DNA of 38,644 nt from Collimonas silvisoli (GCF_018305005.1 NZ_JAGQEG010000056.1:1-38644); one strand, 5' to 3'. Positions 1 to 8,903 are shown, counted from the stretch's first letter. Numbers and translations are program-made. Notes: generated from the sequence alone by a model not told the origin.

Positions 1-417
1 AAAAGATACATCCTAGCCCTTCCAATGCGTAAGCAATATTGCACCGCAGAAGTTTCCTTACGACATAGTCCGAAACTTGTGGAACGTGGATGACGCGTTA
101 ATGCGCATTGGGTCCGTACGACGGCAGGAGCAATGTTAACACTGACGCACGAACTCGAATGACCAATGATCTGTCGTGAGCGGCCGCTCGGAGTGCGGGG
201 TTCAGCGTCGTCTTTGGGCCGGTTCCGGCCCTTCGCATGGCGGACCGAACTAGATTTCGGCCCGACATTACCTGTCAGGTCAAGTTTGAGCTTGTACAGT
301 TAATCTACCGTTCCGTCACTCATTGTTCGTGCTCACACACCAAGCACGTGAGCCACCCAGTCGCCATTGATATCGCGTCCGATCACCGAAAACGATCCAG
401 CATAATACGATTGGAAC
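1..417. other. Non-coding left edge with two GC palindromes
   Basis: No convincing gene is seen here. Two perfect palindromes lie close together: a 12-bp one (GAGCGGCCGCTC) at 178-189 and a GGGCCG/CGGCCC hairpin with a 4-nt loop at 216-231. The second could terminate a transcript entering from the left, although only a short TT follows it. Confidence 0.5.
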
Positions 418-1020
418 TCATGGTGGAAATGCGTAGGCAACTTTATTGTCAGTAATGTTTATCGCTCCACGCTTAGATAATTGTTCAAGAAGCCCGTCAA
501 GTTCATCGTCTGCAAGCTGATTGACGAAGAGAGACTTAATAGTGCTCCTAAGTGTCTTGAGAGTTCGAGGCTTCGATGTTTTATTTTTTGCGAGATTGTC
601 GATCACCGCCTCGATTTTCTCTGGGATCGACTTATTGTTCGATATCTTAAGCAACGGAATATCAGCGATTGATGTCGACCGCTGGCAAAATATCTTTTGC
701 ACCTTAAGGTGCTTGATTAACGGATCGAAACCAGTGTCTTTTGAAATGACGTGGAAATATGCATCTGGGGTTTCTGTCGCCAATCGCCCGATGTAATACG
801 CGATATGAAAATCGAGCGCGTTACTACCGTTCCCGTCAATCTGAATGTACTCGGCATCAGGTCCGAATACTTGGAGCGCGCGAGCCATCTCCAAAGGTAT
901 TTTTGCCTGATTGGCGCCAACAAAAACCTTGATCTTGAATGGGCCACCATTCAACAGACTCATGTTCTTTGGCTGGATATTCTCGAAATCCACTAGCACA
1001 AAATTTGTTCTCAAAAACAT
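418..1020 (-). CDS. PIN/NYN-like nuclease-fold protein with C-terminal winged-helix-like tail
   Basis: This 200-residue protein opens with FVLVDFENIQP (residues 7-17), the usual first strand and acidic residue of NYN/PIN-like RNases. Further acidic positions follow in NALDFHIAYYIG and in ISKDTGFDPLIKHL, matching the acidic pocket that binds metal in this fold. Residues from about 148 to 200 (a basic stretch, then a short helical segment ending GAINITDNKVAYAF) look like a small winged-helix domain. A cytoplasmic RNA-cleaving role is inferred from the fold only. The start at 1020 is needed to keep the VDFEN motif. A purine-rich GGGGGA lies almost directly before the ATG, closer than ideal. The gene is divergent from the large gene at 1333. 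PIN-like proteins of this kind often sit in accessory or defence regions, but nothing here proves that role. Confidence 0.7.
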   Translation of the reverse strand: MFLRTNFVLVDFENIQPKNMSLLNGGPFKIKVFVGANQAKIPLEMARALQVFGPDAEYIQIDGNGSNALDFHIAYYIGRLATETPDAYFHVISKDTGFDPLIKHLKVQKIFCQRSTSIADIPLLKISNNKSIPEKIEAVIDNLAKNKTSKPRTLKTLRSTIKSLFVNQLADDELDGLLEQLSKRGAINITDNKVAYAFPP

Positions 1021-1332
1021 TCCCCCTGTCAGGGCGGTTCAAATAGCTATCAGCGTTAATGTATCAGCTTGCGAGACCACGCAATCAAATTCCCACCAAA
1101 ACGTCATGAACACGATACGCGTTTGGCTGCTGAGATTGCAGCACCGCTGTCGACGTGAACCTGAGCGCCCATCATGAAATAACCTGATGCTTGTTAAAAT
1201 AGCGACGTCGGACAATTAGGAAGCCGGACAAGGAAAGAGTCGGCTTGATGGAGTGAAAGGACAAGCGGATGCACGTCATGTTCAGGTGAACTCTGGCCGG
1301 GTTATTCTGGACGGGACATAAAGGAGCGGCAC
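1021..1332. other. Intergenic region between divergent genes
   Basis: This 312-bp gap separates the PIN-like gene from the large gene at 1333 and should contain both promoters. No convincing -35/-10 pair was picked out. A 6-bp inverted repeat (AAGCCG...CGGCTT) lies around 1222-1247, and an AAGGAG ribosome binding site at 1321 precedes the TTG start at 1333. Confidence 0.4.
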
Positions 1333-4300
1333 TTGGCAATCAGGAAAAAGAAACAACAGACCAGCAGCGAGTCAAGCAAACCTGTCCCAGATGGGGAAGA
1401 CCGGAACAATAGCCTGACGGCCTATCGCGCATGGCGTGCCGACTTGATGAAAGAGATATCTAATGCAGTGCGGCGCGATGCCTTCAGCACATGCTCCATA
1501 TCGCCTGACGATCAGACTGGCAACAACCGTCTGCGGAATGCGCGGCGCCGAGTGACGGCCTTTCGCGAACACATCGCTTGGGAGCTCCAGTCGTCGCAGA
1601 CAGTCGACCCGGCACACGCGGTACTGATTCGTCGCGCACTGGGCCTGCCGCCCTATCTGCCGTTGAAGCGACATCTATGGATGCTGTTGCCGTGCCTCGT
1701 CCTGGCACCGCTGCCTCAGCGTTTTCATTTCTGGTGGTGCCGCGCCGTGCTGGTACACGTGCGTACCTACGAAGGACGGCGGCATGTCTTCGACCGCTTC
1801 ATCGCTCCGATCCTGCCTGGGCGAGTCCGCTATTCTGAAGGAGCGGACTGCGCCATGCGACAGTTACCGCTCTGTCGTACCGTCGTCGAGTACGAGGACA
1901 TCTCCTGGCTTGAGCCAGGATTGATCGCCGCGGGTCGCCAACTTGGCTTGCAAAGTGCCAGCGAGATATCGGCTGCATTCCGCAAAATGCGACCGCGGTG
2001 CACGACGGACGTGTTACATGCCTTAATCGAAGAAGGCTTGGTTGTGGAAGCAGCGGATCTCGCATGGATCGCGACCGTCAATCTCTATGACTGGCAAGAG
2101 CGACGTGAGATAAATGTGACGCGCCTGCGTCCCATGGTCCGCACGCTGATGTCCGCAGGCGTGCCCCGACAGGCAATTATCGGCATTCTGGAACGTCCCT
2201 ACCAGTACGACGCGGCCAGGTTGGCGGCGACCGTGGCGCTGTTTCGTTCACGCGCCATGACGGACATCGCCGGCCTGCTCAAGGCGCTCGGCGAAAGACT
2301 GTGGATCACCACCGACGAACAGTGGCTTTTCGTTCTCGATGAAATCGGTGCCCGTACCACCGACGAGGTCAAGCGCTTGCGCCCCCTGCTGGACATCACA
2401 AAACCTGCCCCGGTAGAGGTCATCAGGTGGATGCGTCAGCGTGGTGCTGCGCTCGAAGACTTGACCCGCGCCCAGGATCTTCTGCTGGAATTCACTCGCG
2501 TCGGCCAGGCGCCAATGGACAGCCTTGATGTGCTTGCGGCACACGCCGTGCCGATGACGCTGATCGCACATTGTGCGGACTACCTGCTCCGCCGAGATGT
2601 TGCGCAGCTTCGTCAGTACTTGGACATCCTCGTCCACCATGGCTACAGCGACGTTGATGCCATTCTCGCGTTCCGCACCTGTTATGGCAGCGTCGGGCCG
2701 GTTATGCTGGCAAAGTGGCTCGGGATAGTCGGTTCGCTCAACGACCAGGCATTCGCGGCGCGCATCGCGGACTGGGTTGTGCGAGCCAACGCACGTCCAT
2801 ATCACGAGTCGTTCGCCTATCTGGCCGAGAGGATAACGCTGACAGACCACGACGCCATGGAACAGGCCATGCTCGTGCTGGATCTGAGTCCGGCGCTGGT
2901 ACGCTACGTGGTGGAGGAACGCGGCATCGGAACGCTGAAGGCACTGCGCGAATGGTACTACACCGATGCCTGGGGAGCCCAGGACTACATGGGCGGCAGC
3001 ACCTACGACCAAGTCGACCGGATGCTTATGGAGGACGCCTTCCTGCGCAAAAACTTCGCTGTGCTGGAGGGTAACCGCATGTGCCTGCAGGATGCACTGG
3101 ACCGGCGTGTCCAAACACTCGTCCCGTATCCCCGGCGCGCAAGCGAGGCTGACTGGGCCGCTTATCGGTGCGCGTCCGATGCGGTAATTCGCACTGAGCG
3201 TCAAGTGCTCCAACCTGTGCTGGCGGCCGTGCTTCCCAAGACTTATGGTGTGCTGCTGCGCAGCCTGGTCAATGCTGCATGGGATCCTGCTATCGACATC
3301 GACCAGCTGCTGAGTTTGTTCAATCCGTTGATTGAGCAACTGATTCAGGGACAGGGACCGACGGGCGACGTGCTGACGGAGCTGGAAACAGAGGCAGTGG
3401 CCCTGGTGTACCGGGTACCGCCATCGATCATCCGCGAGCGCTGGTCCAGCGTCATTGGACGGAAGCATGAATGGGCGGCGTCCGTTCGGGGTGGTCCCTA
3501 TATGATGCAATGGCAACGTCAGACCCGCAGGATATCCCGCCCACTTGATCGCGACAGTCTGCGTGCGCTCGGTGACGCAGCGCAGTACGCCGAACGCTTC
3601 GAGCGCCGGTCGGTCATGGATGTCTGCGAGGCTAGCAGACACCTGCGGGCACGGCAACTCAGTGAACCATCGGCAGATACACGGACGTTTCACCGTCATC
3701 TGGGGGTGTTACTGGCTGCCGCAGCCAACGACGGCATCGTGAATGACTGGCTGAAGCGGCGTTTTGCATCGTTGGCCCAACTCAGCGACGAGACGGTGGC
3801 GGCTGATCGAGAAATCAGCGACCTGCACGATTTCTTTCGTGTAGCCCTGCCTGACGCACTCGCGACACATCTCGACCGGTTTGTCGATCGCTTCGATGAC
3901 GGCGACGCGCGACATTTGGCGATTCGCCTTGGTGCGGATCGAGACTTGGCAATCGAAGGCCAAGGTCGGGCACTGCTCGGAAGTACGCTGCTGCGGACGA
4001 AAGACAAGGCTCTCGATCTTTACCTGCGGTGGAGCAGGCGTGAGAAGAAGAAATTCAAAAACAGTCGCGATGACGCACAGCATCTGTCGCGCATGCACGC
4101 ATTCGTCTCCACGCATCCGGCGGCCTTCTTCGCAAAGGAGGCCGCCGGCCTCTGCAGTCGGAGCAATACCGCCATGTGGCTAGAACCCCGCCATGCCCAT
4201 CTTGTGGTGTTCGATCCGCTGAGCCGGACACTGGGCGGACTCGCCATGCTGTATCACGAGGTCATTGTAGACCTTGACCCGACGCGTCCCAGCCTTATCA

Positions 4301-4716
4301 TTCGAGCCATCAACCCCACCGACGCAATGATGGCTGGCCACGACGCAACGTCCATTGTGGACGCATTTTTCACGGTCGCCGTAGAGATCGCACAAGCCCA
4401 CGGTCTGGCCGGTGTCGCATTTCCCTCGGACGGAGGACAAGATTTTCTGTCCAACCGCAGCGACATTGAACGGGACATCAAACGTCGCTACATCAAGAAC
4501 GCCGGTCAGGCGCTCGGTTTGGCAAGCAGGCGTGCCGAGCATTCGGCCGGCCTTTGCCTGGGTGAGTCTCCCAGGCCTGTACAACACGAGTTTTATGCCT
4601 ACGAACATGGGGTGGGCCGTGTCCAGACGCTCTACGTCATCTGGCGTCCTGCGGCGTCGACATCCTCGGAAGTTCGGCAACTTGAAGGTGTGAACGCCTT
4701 AGGTCTGGCTCAGTAG
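1333..4716 (+). CDS. Large uncharacterised cytoplasmic protein (1,127 aa)
   Basis: I do not recognise this family. The protein begins with a basic, low-complexity tail (residues 1-20). Residues of about 90-700 are rich in amphipathic helices with many Leu, Ala and Arg, giving the look of a helical-repeat scaffold. A basic patch (WSRREKKKFKNSR) precedes the C-terminal part. That part (about 945-1070) alternates strands and helices: NTAMWLEPRHAHLVVFDP, then GGLAMLYHEVIVDL, LIIRAINPTDAMM and a long helix. This could be a small alpha/beta domain, possibly acyltransferase-like, but no diagnostic motif supports that. There is no signal peptide. One hydrophobic stretch (residues 113-128) is too isolated to call a membrane anchor with confidence. 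The start is TTG, chosen because AAGGAG lies 6 nt upstream. The gene stands alone, divergent from a PIN-like gene. Size and context would fit a defence or effector scaffold, but this is speculation. Confidence 0.85.
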   Translation: MAIRKKKQQTSSESSKPVPDGEDRNNSLTAYRAWRADLMKEISNAVRRDAFSTCSISPDDQTGNNRLRNARRRVTAFREHIAWELQSSQTVDPAHAVLIRRALGLPPYLPLKRHLWMLLPCLVLAPLPQRFHFWWCRAVLVHVRTYEGRRHVFDRFIAPILPGRVRYSEGADCAMRQLPLCRTVVEYEDISWLEPGLIAAGRQLGLQSASEISAAFRKMRPRCTTDVLHALIEEGLVVEAADLAWIATVNLYDWQERREINVTRLRPMVRTLMSAGVPRQAIIGILERPYQYDAARLAATVALFRSRAMTDIAGLLKALGERLWITTDEQWLFVLDEIGARTTDEVKRLRPLLDITKPAPVEVIRWMRQRGAALEDLTRAQDLLLEFTRVGQAPMDSLDVLAAHAVPMTLIAHCADYLLRRDVAQLRQYLDILVHHGYSDVDAILAFRTCYGSVGPVMLAKWLGIVGSLNDQAFAARIADWVVRANARPYHESFAYLAERITLTDHDAMEQAMLVLDLSPALVRYVVEERGIGTLKALREWYYTDAWGAQDYMGGSTYDQVDRMLMEDAFLRKNFAVLEGNRMCLQDALDRRVQTLVPYPRRASEADWAAYRCASDAVIRTERQVLQPVLAAVLPKTYGVLLRSLVNAAWDPAIDIDQLLSLFNPLIEQLIQGQGPTGDVLTELETEAVALVYRVPPSIIRERWSSVIGRKHEWAASVRGGPYMMQWQRQTRRISRPLDRDSLRALGDAAQYAERFERRSVMDVCEASRHLRARQLSEPSADTRTFHRHLGVLLAAAANDGIVNDWLKRRFASLAQLSDETVAADREISDLHDFFRVALPDALATHLDRFVDRFDDGDARHLAIRLGADRDLAIEGQGRALLGSTLLRTKDKALDLYLRWSRREKKKFKNSRDDAQHLSRMHAFVSTHPAAFFAKEAAGLCSRSNTAMWLEPRHAHLVVFDPLSRTLGGLAMLYHEVIVDLDPTRPSLIIRAINPTDAMMAGHDATSIVDAFFTVAVEIAQAHGLAGVAFPSDGGQDFLSNRSDIERDIKRRYIKNAGQALGLASRRAEHSAGLCLGESPRPVQHEFYAYEHGVGRVQTLYVIWRPAASTSSEVRQLEGVNALGLAQ

Positions 4717-5220
4717 GCGCTTCGCCTTGTGCTGCGGCGGGTGGAACAGTATGGACGTCGCTAGCGCTATACCACTGGAATAGTGATAAGACTTGGCGCA
4801 GATGTTGCCGGCGTGGTTTGAGAACAGACTGATTGCGCAAAAGATAGTGTACTGGTGGGGGGCTGACACAGCATTGTCGACTGGTGCAGCAGGTGTGTCA
4901 GCGACGAGTGGAGCCAAGATCCGCCTCATTGATCTCCTGTGGCCGATAGTAGGTGGTTGAACGCTCCAGCGACAATATCTGGCATTGCGCTCGCACTCGC
5001 TTTTTTTTGCCGCGGAGCCGCCGTCAAATATACCCGCAGCCGGTTCCAGCAACTGTCGCTTCCATTCCGTTACTTGGTTCGGACGAACTTCGTATCACCC
5101 GATAGTGATGATTAAGAATCGACACTGCAACATACGAATAGTGACTGTCGATGATCGCGGCGCTTAACTTTTCGATGGAATTCCGTTCAATCTCCGAATC
5201 AGCGTCCCCCACGTAAACGG
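4717..5220. other. Long non-coding stretch
   Basis: No supported gene is seen. A minus-strand open frame (4699-5052) has no recognisable domain, an Arg/Pro/Ser-heavy composition and no good start context. An 8-bp inverted repeat (CTGACACA at 4863-4870 and TGTGTCAG at 4894-4901) with a 23-nt spacer is present. The region may hold decayed sequence. Confidence 0.4.
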
Positions 5221-5253
5221 CATAGAGAGCAAGGGAGTCCCTTGCTCTCTATG
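5221..5253. repeat. Perfect 33-bp palindrome
   Basis: CATAGAGAGCAAGGGA is followed by one G and then its exact reverse complement, giving 16-bp arms. In RNA this would form a long stem with a tiny loop. No T-run follows, so it is not a typical intrinsic terminator on the plus strand. A TTG start and an AAGGAG sequence fall inside it by chance of composition. It could be a protein-binding dyad or a recombination site. Confidence 0.75.
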
Positions 5254-5355
5254 CCCTCATGGCGCCGATTCAAACGAATCTCAGCCATATATCGCCGCCT
5301 TGAGAATGGTAATCACCGTTCTCAATTGACACTCTTTAACATTGAAAGCCTCCAC

Positions 5356-5691
5356 ATGGATCAGAATATTTTTCTCGCACGGAGCAACACCGTTGCCACG
5401 ACGCTGACAGAGACTACGTTTTATCCCGTCTTTACAGCAAAAGATGTGATCGATTTAAGCGCTTCGTTTAAATCGCAGCCTATGCTTGCTAAGATTGTCG
5501 CTCACAAAAGTTCACACAGCTATGTTCGCTGCTACATCTTCTTTTCCATTGCGCTTGCTGCGTATATCGTGATCGCCATCGGCAACGATGTCGAGGTCGA
5601 CATGGACCTTGCAATGACCTCCCTCGTCATCTTGTTTTCGATTACCCTCGCCAAAGTGGACTTCTTACGCAGATTGCTTGGCAAACCCTAA
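5356..5691 (+). CDS. Small membrane protein with two predicted transmembrane segments
   Basis: I do not recognise the family. From the ATG at 5356 the protein is 111 residues, with a polar N-terminal half and two hydrophobic segments near the C-terminus (CYIFFSIALAAYIVIAIG and MTSLVILFSITLA) joined by a short acidic loop. It ends in a basic tail (RRLLGKP), so a hairpin in the inner membrane is likely. The open frame extends upstream to a TTG at 5242, but that codon lies inside a palindrome and the extra residues look non-coding. The ATG at 5356 is therefore preferred, with GAAAG about 14 nt upstream. It is the first of several small genes that precede the recombination module. Confidence 0.55.
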   Translation: MDQNIFLARSNTVATTLTETTFYPVFTAKDVIDLSASFKSQPMLAKIVAHKSSHSYVRCYIFFSIALAAYIVIAIGNDVEVDMDLAMTSLVILFSITLAKVDFLRRLLGKP

Positions 5692-5770
5692 AACCAAGTG
5701 ACGAATCGATCCCCCTCTATTCGTCCGAACACCAACGCAAGCAGCCTTGTAAACAACCAAAGGAACCTAA

Positions 5771-5986
5771 ATGAGGTCATATGACGAGCACATAAATACA
5801 TGGCAATGCACTATCGAGACGTACACGGCACAGCTAATACGCTGCTACCCATCGGAAGAATCCCGCGTTAGTGCACTGCGTGATGCGGCAGCAGCGGCCC
5901 TACTCGCAATTACCACCTACAAGTCACTTCGCGAGAGCACAGAACCAGTTGTCGGCGACGGTTCCGAGTGGTTCGACGTGAACTAA
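5771..5986 (+). CDS. Small hypothetical protein (71 aa)
   Basis: The ATG at 5771 has AAGGAA 7 nt upstream, which supports translation. The 71-residue product is soluble, with two likely helices (around IETYTAQLIRCY and SRVSALRDAAAAALLAITTY) and an acidic tail. No known domain is recognised. It lies 79 nt after the membrane hairpin gene, in the same orientation, among other short genes of the module. Confidence 0.5.
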   Translation: MRSYDEHINTWQCTIETYTAQLIRCYPSEESRVSALRDAAAAALLAITTYKSLRESTEPVVGDGSEWFDVN

Positions 5987-6097
5987 CAAACCCTCAGTGC
6001 ACCCAACTATTTTTACCTATGAGAACCATTGAAAAATGTAGGAACATGAAAATACCTCCATTTTTAGTTACAACCGCAATCACTGTAAGGAGTCCCC

Positions 6098-6238
6098 ATG
6101 GGATCAAATAATTCTCCTCTCGAAAGTCTCGCTGCATTTGCCATCGTGTTCGTAGTCGGCGTTCTCTTTACTGCTGGCTTGGGCGCATACGTCGCAAAGA
6201 TCAAAGGTAATTCGAAACATGCTATTCGACCGAATTAA
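6098..6238 (+). CDS. Single-span membrane micropeptide (46 aa)
   Basis: AAGGAG lies 7 nt before the ATG at 6098. The 46-residue product has a short polar N-terminus, one hydrophobic span (LAAFAIVFVVGVLFTAGLGAYV) and a basic tail (KIKGNSKHAIRPN). That pattern is typical of a small inner-membrane protein with its C-terminus in the cytoplasm. The stop at 6236-6238 is 16 nt before the next start, so the two are probably cotranscribed. No family is recognised. Confidence 0.55.
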   Translation: MGSNNSPLESLAAFAIVFVVGVLFTAGLGAYVAKIKGNSKHAIRPN

Positions 6239-6254
6239 CAAGGAGCATGACAAC

Positions 6255-6728
6255 ATGGCAGTCAAATGTCCTCAATGCAAATCCAAACGTATCAATACCT
6301 ACAACTACGCTAAAAAAACATGCGCCGCCATTGGAACACTAGCCGGTGCTGTAGCTGGTACCGCGGGCTGCATTGCCGGTGCCGAAATTGGCGCTACTGC
6401 CGGAATCATAGGCGGCCCCGCCTGCATCGCGATCGGCGGCATTGCCGGGGCCATCATAGGAGGATTGTGTGGTGGGGCCGCTGGCTGTGCTGCAGGTGTG
6501 GCCCTGGGTGAAGTAGTCGACGACAATATACTCGACAATTATTATTGTCTGGATTGCAAATACACCTTCAGCAAGAAATGTAGCTCTCTGAATGCCGGCT
6601 GTTCTGACAGCGATAGTCCAACACACCCGCCAGATCGTCCGTACAGCCTTGGTCGGGACCGAGATCGAAATTACGATCAAGATCAAGATCCCGAGTATGC
6701 GGACGATTACAGACCTGGTTTTGTTTGA
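6255..6728 (+). CDS. Zinc-ribbon protein interrupted by a glycine-zipper membrane hairpin
   Basis: The 157-residue product begins MAVKCPQCKSKRI, half of a zinc ribbon. About 75 residues follow that are very rich in Gly, Ala and Ile (residues 20-92), with repeated small-xxx-small spacing typical of glycine-zipper membrane segments. The second half of the ribbon (YYCLDCKYTF) comes after it, then a charged Asp/Arg tail with repeated acidic pairs. The two CxxC pairs would be brought together by a membrane hairpin, leaving ribbon and tail on the same side. The start at 6255 is chosen because AAGGAG (6239-6244) sits 10 nt upstream. The frame is open to 6219, but that start overlaps the preceding gene. 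Function is unknown. Lipid-binding or stress-envelope roles are known for glycine-zipper proteins in general. Confidence 0.65.
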   Translation: MAVKCPQCKSKRINTYNYAKKTCAAIGTLAGAVAGTAGCIAGAEIGATAGIIGGPACIAIGGIAGAIIGGLCGGAAGCAAGVALGEVVDDNILDNYYCLDCKYTFSKKCSSLNAGCSDSDSPTHPPDRPYSLGRDRDRNYDQDQDPEYADDYRPGFV

Positions 6729-6809
6729 ACTTATCGTCCTATCCGCTTTTTCTCAATCCGTAGTTCCCCTCTTGTAATTCCCACTTAATACCCTAGGCAC
6801 CGACCTGTC

Positions 6810-6828
6810 CCGCTGTTTTATTCAGCGG
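6810..6828 (+). promoter_or_regulatory. Hairpin in the leader of the DUF932 gene
   Basis: CCGCTG and CAGCGG form a 6-bp perfect stem with a 7-nt loop, 38 nt before the start of the DUF932 gene. No T-run follows, so an RNA-processing or translation-control element is as likely as termination. Confidence 0.4.
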
Positions 6829-6865
6829 CATCGTCACGTGCATACAAATCGAAAGGAAATACCCT

Positions 6866-7825
6866 ATGGCACACCTCGTCGAATCTATGGCTTACGTCAA
6901 TGCCACGCCATGGCATGGCCTTGGCAATCGCCTCACCGCAAAACAACCTCTTGAAGTCTGGGCAGAGCAAGCCGGCATGGCCTTCAATATTCTGGAAACA
7001 CCAGTTCGCTATATGTCGGAGTCCGCTGGTGCTCTGGGCGCCATCATGTCCTTCCCGGATCAAAAGGTGCTCTACCGCTCCGACAACAAAGCGCCGCTGT
7101 CGGTCGTCTCCAACCGCTATCAGGTCGTGCAACCCCGTGAGATTCTGGAGTTTTACCGGGATCTGACAGAGATTTCGGGCTTCGAGCTGGAAACGGCTGG
7201 CGTCCTGAAATTCGGCCGAAAGATCTGGGCACTCGCCAAGACCGGTCAATCGGCGACCTTAAAAGGCAACGACACCATCAACGGCTATCTGCTGCTGGCA
7301 ACCGCTTGTGACGGTACGCTTGCCACGACTGCGCAATTCACCAGTATTCGCGTGGTCTGCAATAACACCTTAGCCGTCGCCCTCGCCAATGGCAACGGTG
7401 CCGTCAAGGTACCGCACAGCACCAGCTTCGATCCGCAGGCAGTCAAAAAGCAACTGGGTATTTCCGTCTCGGCATGGGATGCCTTCCTCTATCGCATGAA
7501 AACCCTGTCCGAACGCAAGGTCAAATCGCACGAAGCCATGAACTACTTCCTACATGTGTTCACCGATCCAGCCACTACGGCCACCGGCCTCAGCAATGAA
7601 CGCGCCATGAAGAAAGTCCAGGGGCTGTATGACGGCCAGGGAAAAGGCTCGGAATTCACTTCCTCCGAAGGAACCGCCTTCGGCCTGCTCAATGCCGTCA
7701 CCGAGTATGTCGATCACGAGCGTCGCGCCCGAAGCCCCGACCATCGTCTGGAAGCAGCATGGTTCGGGCAAGGTGCCACCTTGAAACAAAAGGCGCTGGA
7801 TCAGGCGTTGCTAATGACCGCCTAG
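6866..7825 (+). CDS. DUF932 phage/plasmid-like protein
   Basis: This 319-residue protein starts MAHLVESMAYVNATPWHGLG, the characteristic opening of DUF932 proteins of plasmids, ICEs and phages. Further family-like features are the YRSDNKAPLSVVSNRYQVVQP segment, a central GYLLLATACDGTLATTAQFTSIRVVCNNTL core and the closing region with FGQGATLKQKALDQAL. The length fits the family. The biochemical role is not established. Its regular position beside exonuclease and recombination genes suggests a role in DNA maintenance or mobile-element recombination. GAAAGGAAA lies 8 nt before the ATG. It is the first large gene of a run of similarly oriented genes continuing to 10991. Confidence 0.9.
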   Translation: MAHLVESMAYVNATPWHGLGNRLTAKQPLEVWAEQAGMAFNILETPVRYMSESAGALGAIMSFPDQKVLYRSDNKAPLSVVSNRYQVVQPREILEFYRDLTEISGFELETAGVLKFGRKIWALAKTGQSATLKGNDTINGYLLLATACDGTLATTAQFTSIRVVCNNTLAVALANGNGAVKVPHSTSFDPQAVKKQLGISVSAWDAFLYRMKTLSERKVKSHEAMNYFLHVFTDPATTATGLSNERAMKKVQGLYDGQGKGSEFTSSEGTAFGLLNAVTEYVDHERRARSPDHRLEAAWFGQGATLKQKALDQALLMTA

Positions 7826-7849
7826 GCAATTCCCACAATCGTCATAACC

Positions 7850-7885
7850 GCCCGGTCGAGCTTTTACTGCTCGCCGGGCTTTCTT
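7850..7885 (+). terminator. Terminator-like hairpin between DUF932 and YqaJ genes
   Basis: GCCCGGTCGAGC and GCTCGCCGGGC form an 11-bp stem with one bulged base and a 7-nt loop, followed by TTTCTTA. This fits a moderate intrinsic terminator or attenuator. The YqaJ ribosome binding site (AAGGAG) follows within about 10 nt, so partial read-through is likely. Confidence 0.65.
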
Positions 7886-7901
7886 ATTTAAGGAGTCGTG
7901 T

Positions 7902-8903
7902 ATGGGCATCGCAGAAAGAATGGATGCAGTCAGGGCTGGTCGTCCCGCCTTGAAACTAGTTAAAACGAACAACCTGAGCCGGGACGCCTGGCTGACGTTA
8001 CGCAAGGGCGGGATCGGCAGTAGCGATGCCGGTGCCGCGGTGGGCCTGAATCCCTATCAATCCCAGCTGGAATTATGGATGGTGAAGACCGGGCGGGACG
8101 GTAGTTTGCCTAAAATTGATCCCAACGACGAAACCAGTCCGATGTATTGGGGCACGTTGCTAGAACCTATCGTCGCAGCGCACTACACCAGGCGCACCGG
8201 CCACCGCGTCCGAAAGATCAACGCCGTGCTGCAACATCCGGACATTCCCTGGATGCTGGCCAACATCGACCGCGAGGTGATGGGCGTGGCTGACGTGCAG
8301 ATTCTGGAATGTAAAACGGCTGGCGAATTCGGTGCTCGTCTGTGGCGGGACGGCGTACCGGAATATGTCCAGCTGCAGGTACAGCATCAGCTGGCGGTCA
8401 CGAACAAAGCTGCTGCCGATGTCTGCGTCCTCATCTGCGGTCAGGAAATCCGGATCTATCGGATTGATCGTGACAATGCACTGATCGCCCGGCTGATCGA
8501 ATTGGAGCATCAATTCTGGCGCTACGTTGAAACCGATACCCCACCGCCAGCAGACGGCAGTGAGTCCGCCGATATCGCATTGCGCTGCCTGTATCCCCAC
8601 GACGCCGGCAACACCGTTGATCTCACCCATGACCAGGAGACGTCCGCTGCATTTGCCGACTTGCTTACCATCCGCGACGAAATCGCCAATCGCGCCAAGA
8701 TTGCGGAAGAACTGAAGCAACGCATTCAGCAAGGCATGGGTGACGCCAGCAACGCCCTGTTTGAAACCGGTGCCGTGAGTTGGAAACGCAGCAAGGACGG
8801 CCTCGGGATCGACGTGGAGGCGCTCCTGGCAGACCAACCCGATCTCATCCGACGCTATCCCCTTCTCAAACCCGGCAGTCGCCGATTCCTCATCAGCACG
8901 TAA
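7902..8903 (+). CDS. YqaJ-type viral recombinase / exonuclease
   Basis: This 333-residue protein shows the YqaJ (lambda Exo-like, PD-(D/E)XK) fold. GGIGSSDAGAAVGLNPYQSQ (residues 36-55) is the typical N-terminal motif. WGTLLEP with Glu88 follows, then Asp123 in a strand, the ECK core (Glu136, Lys138), and the Gln-rich helix YVQLQVQHQLAV. These are the metal-binding and catalytic positions of the family, which degrades one strand of duplex DNA 5' to 3' to feed a single-strand annealing protein. About residues 205-290 form a coiled region seen in longer members. TAAGGAG sits 8 nt before the ATG. No RecT/Bet-type annealase is recognised next to it. The Gp3-like gene downstream occupies the place where one would be expected. 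Confidence 0.9.
   Translation: MGIAERMDAVRAGRPALKLVKTNNLSRDAWLTLRKGGIGSSDAGAAVGLNPYQSQLELWMVKTGRDGSLPKIDPNDETSPMYWGTLLEPIVAAHYTRRTGHRVRKINAVLQHPDIPWMLANIDREVMGVADVQILECKTAGEFGARLWRDGVPEYVQLQVQHQLAVTNKAAADVCVLICGQEIRIYRIDRDNALIARLIELEHQFWRYVETDTPPPADGSESADIALRCLYPHDAGNTVDLTHDQETSAAFADLLTIRDEIANRAKIAEELKQRIQQGMGDASNALFETGAVSWKRSKDGLGIDVEALLADQPDLIRRYPLLKPGSRRFLIST

Noticed and set aside
237-455. 72-residue plus-strand open frame
   Set aside because: No domain, no ribosome binding site, and it overlaps the end of the PIN-like gene on the other strand.
2248-3699. Long minus-strand open frame (483 codons) opposite the 1,127-residue gene
   Set aside because: It is the antisense shadow of a GC-rich coding gene, has no domain and no start signal.
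4699-5052. 117-residue minus-strand open frame
   Set aside because: Composition and lack of motif do not support coding. It may contain decayed mobile-element sequence but no family could be named.
6046-6111. 21-codon ORF overlapping the start of the 46-residue membrane peptide
   Set aside because: A weak TAGGAAC precedes it, but it has no notable features and overlaps the better-supported gene in another frame.
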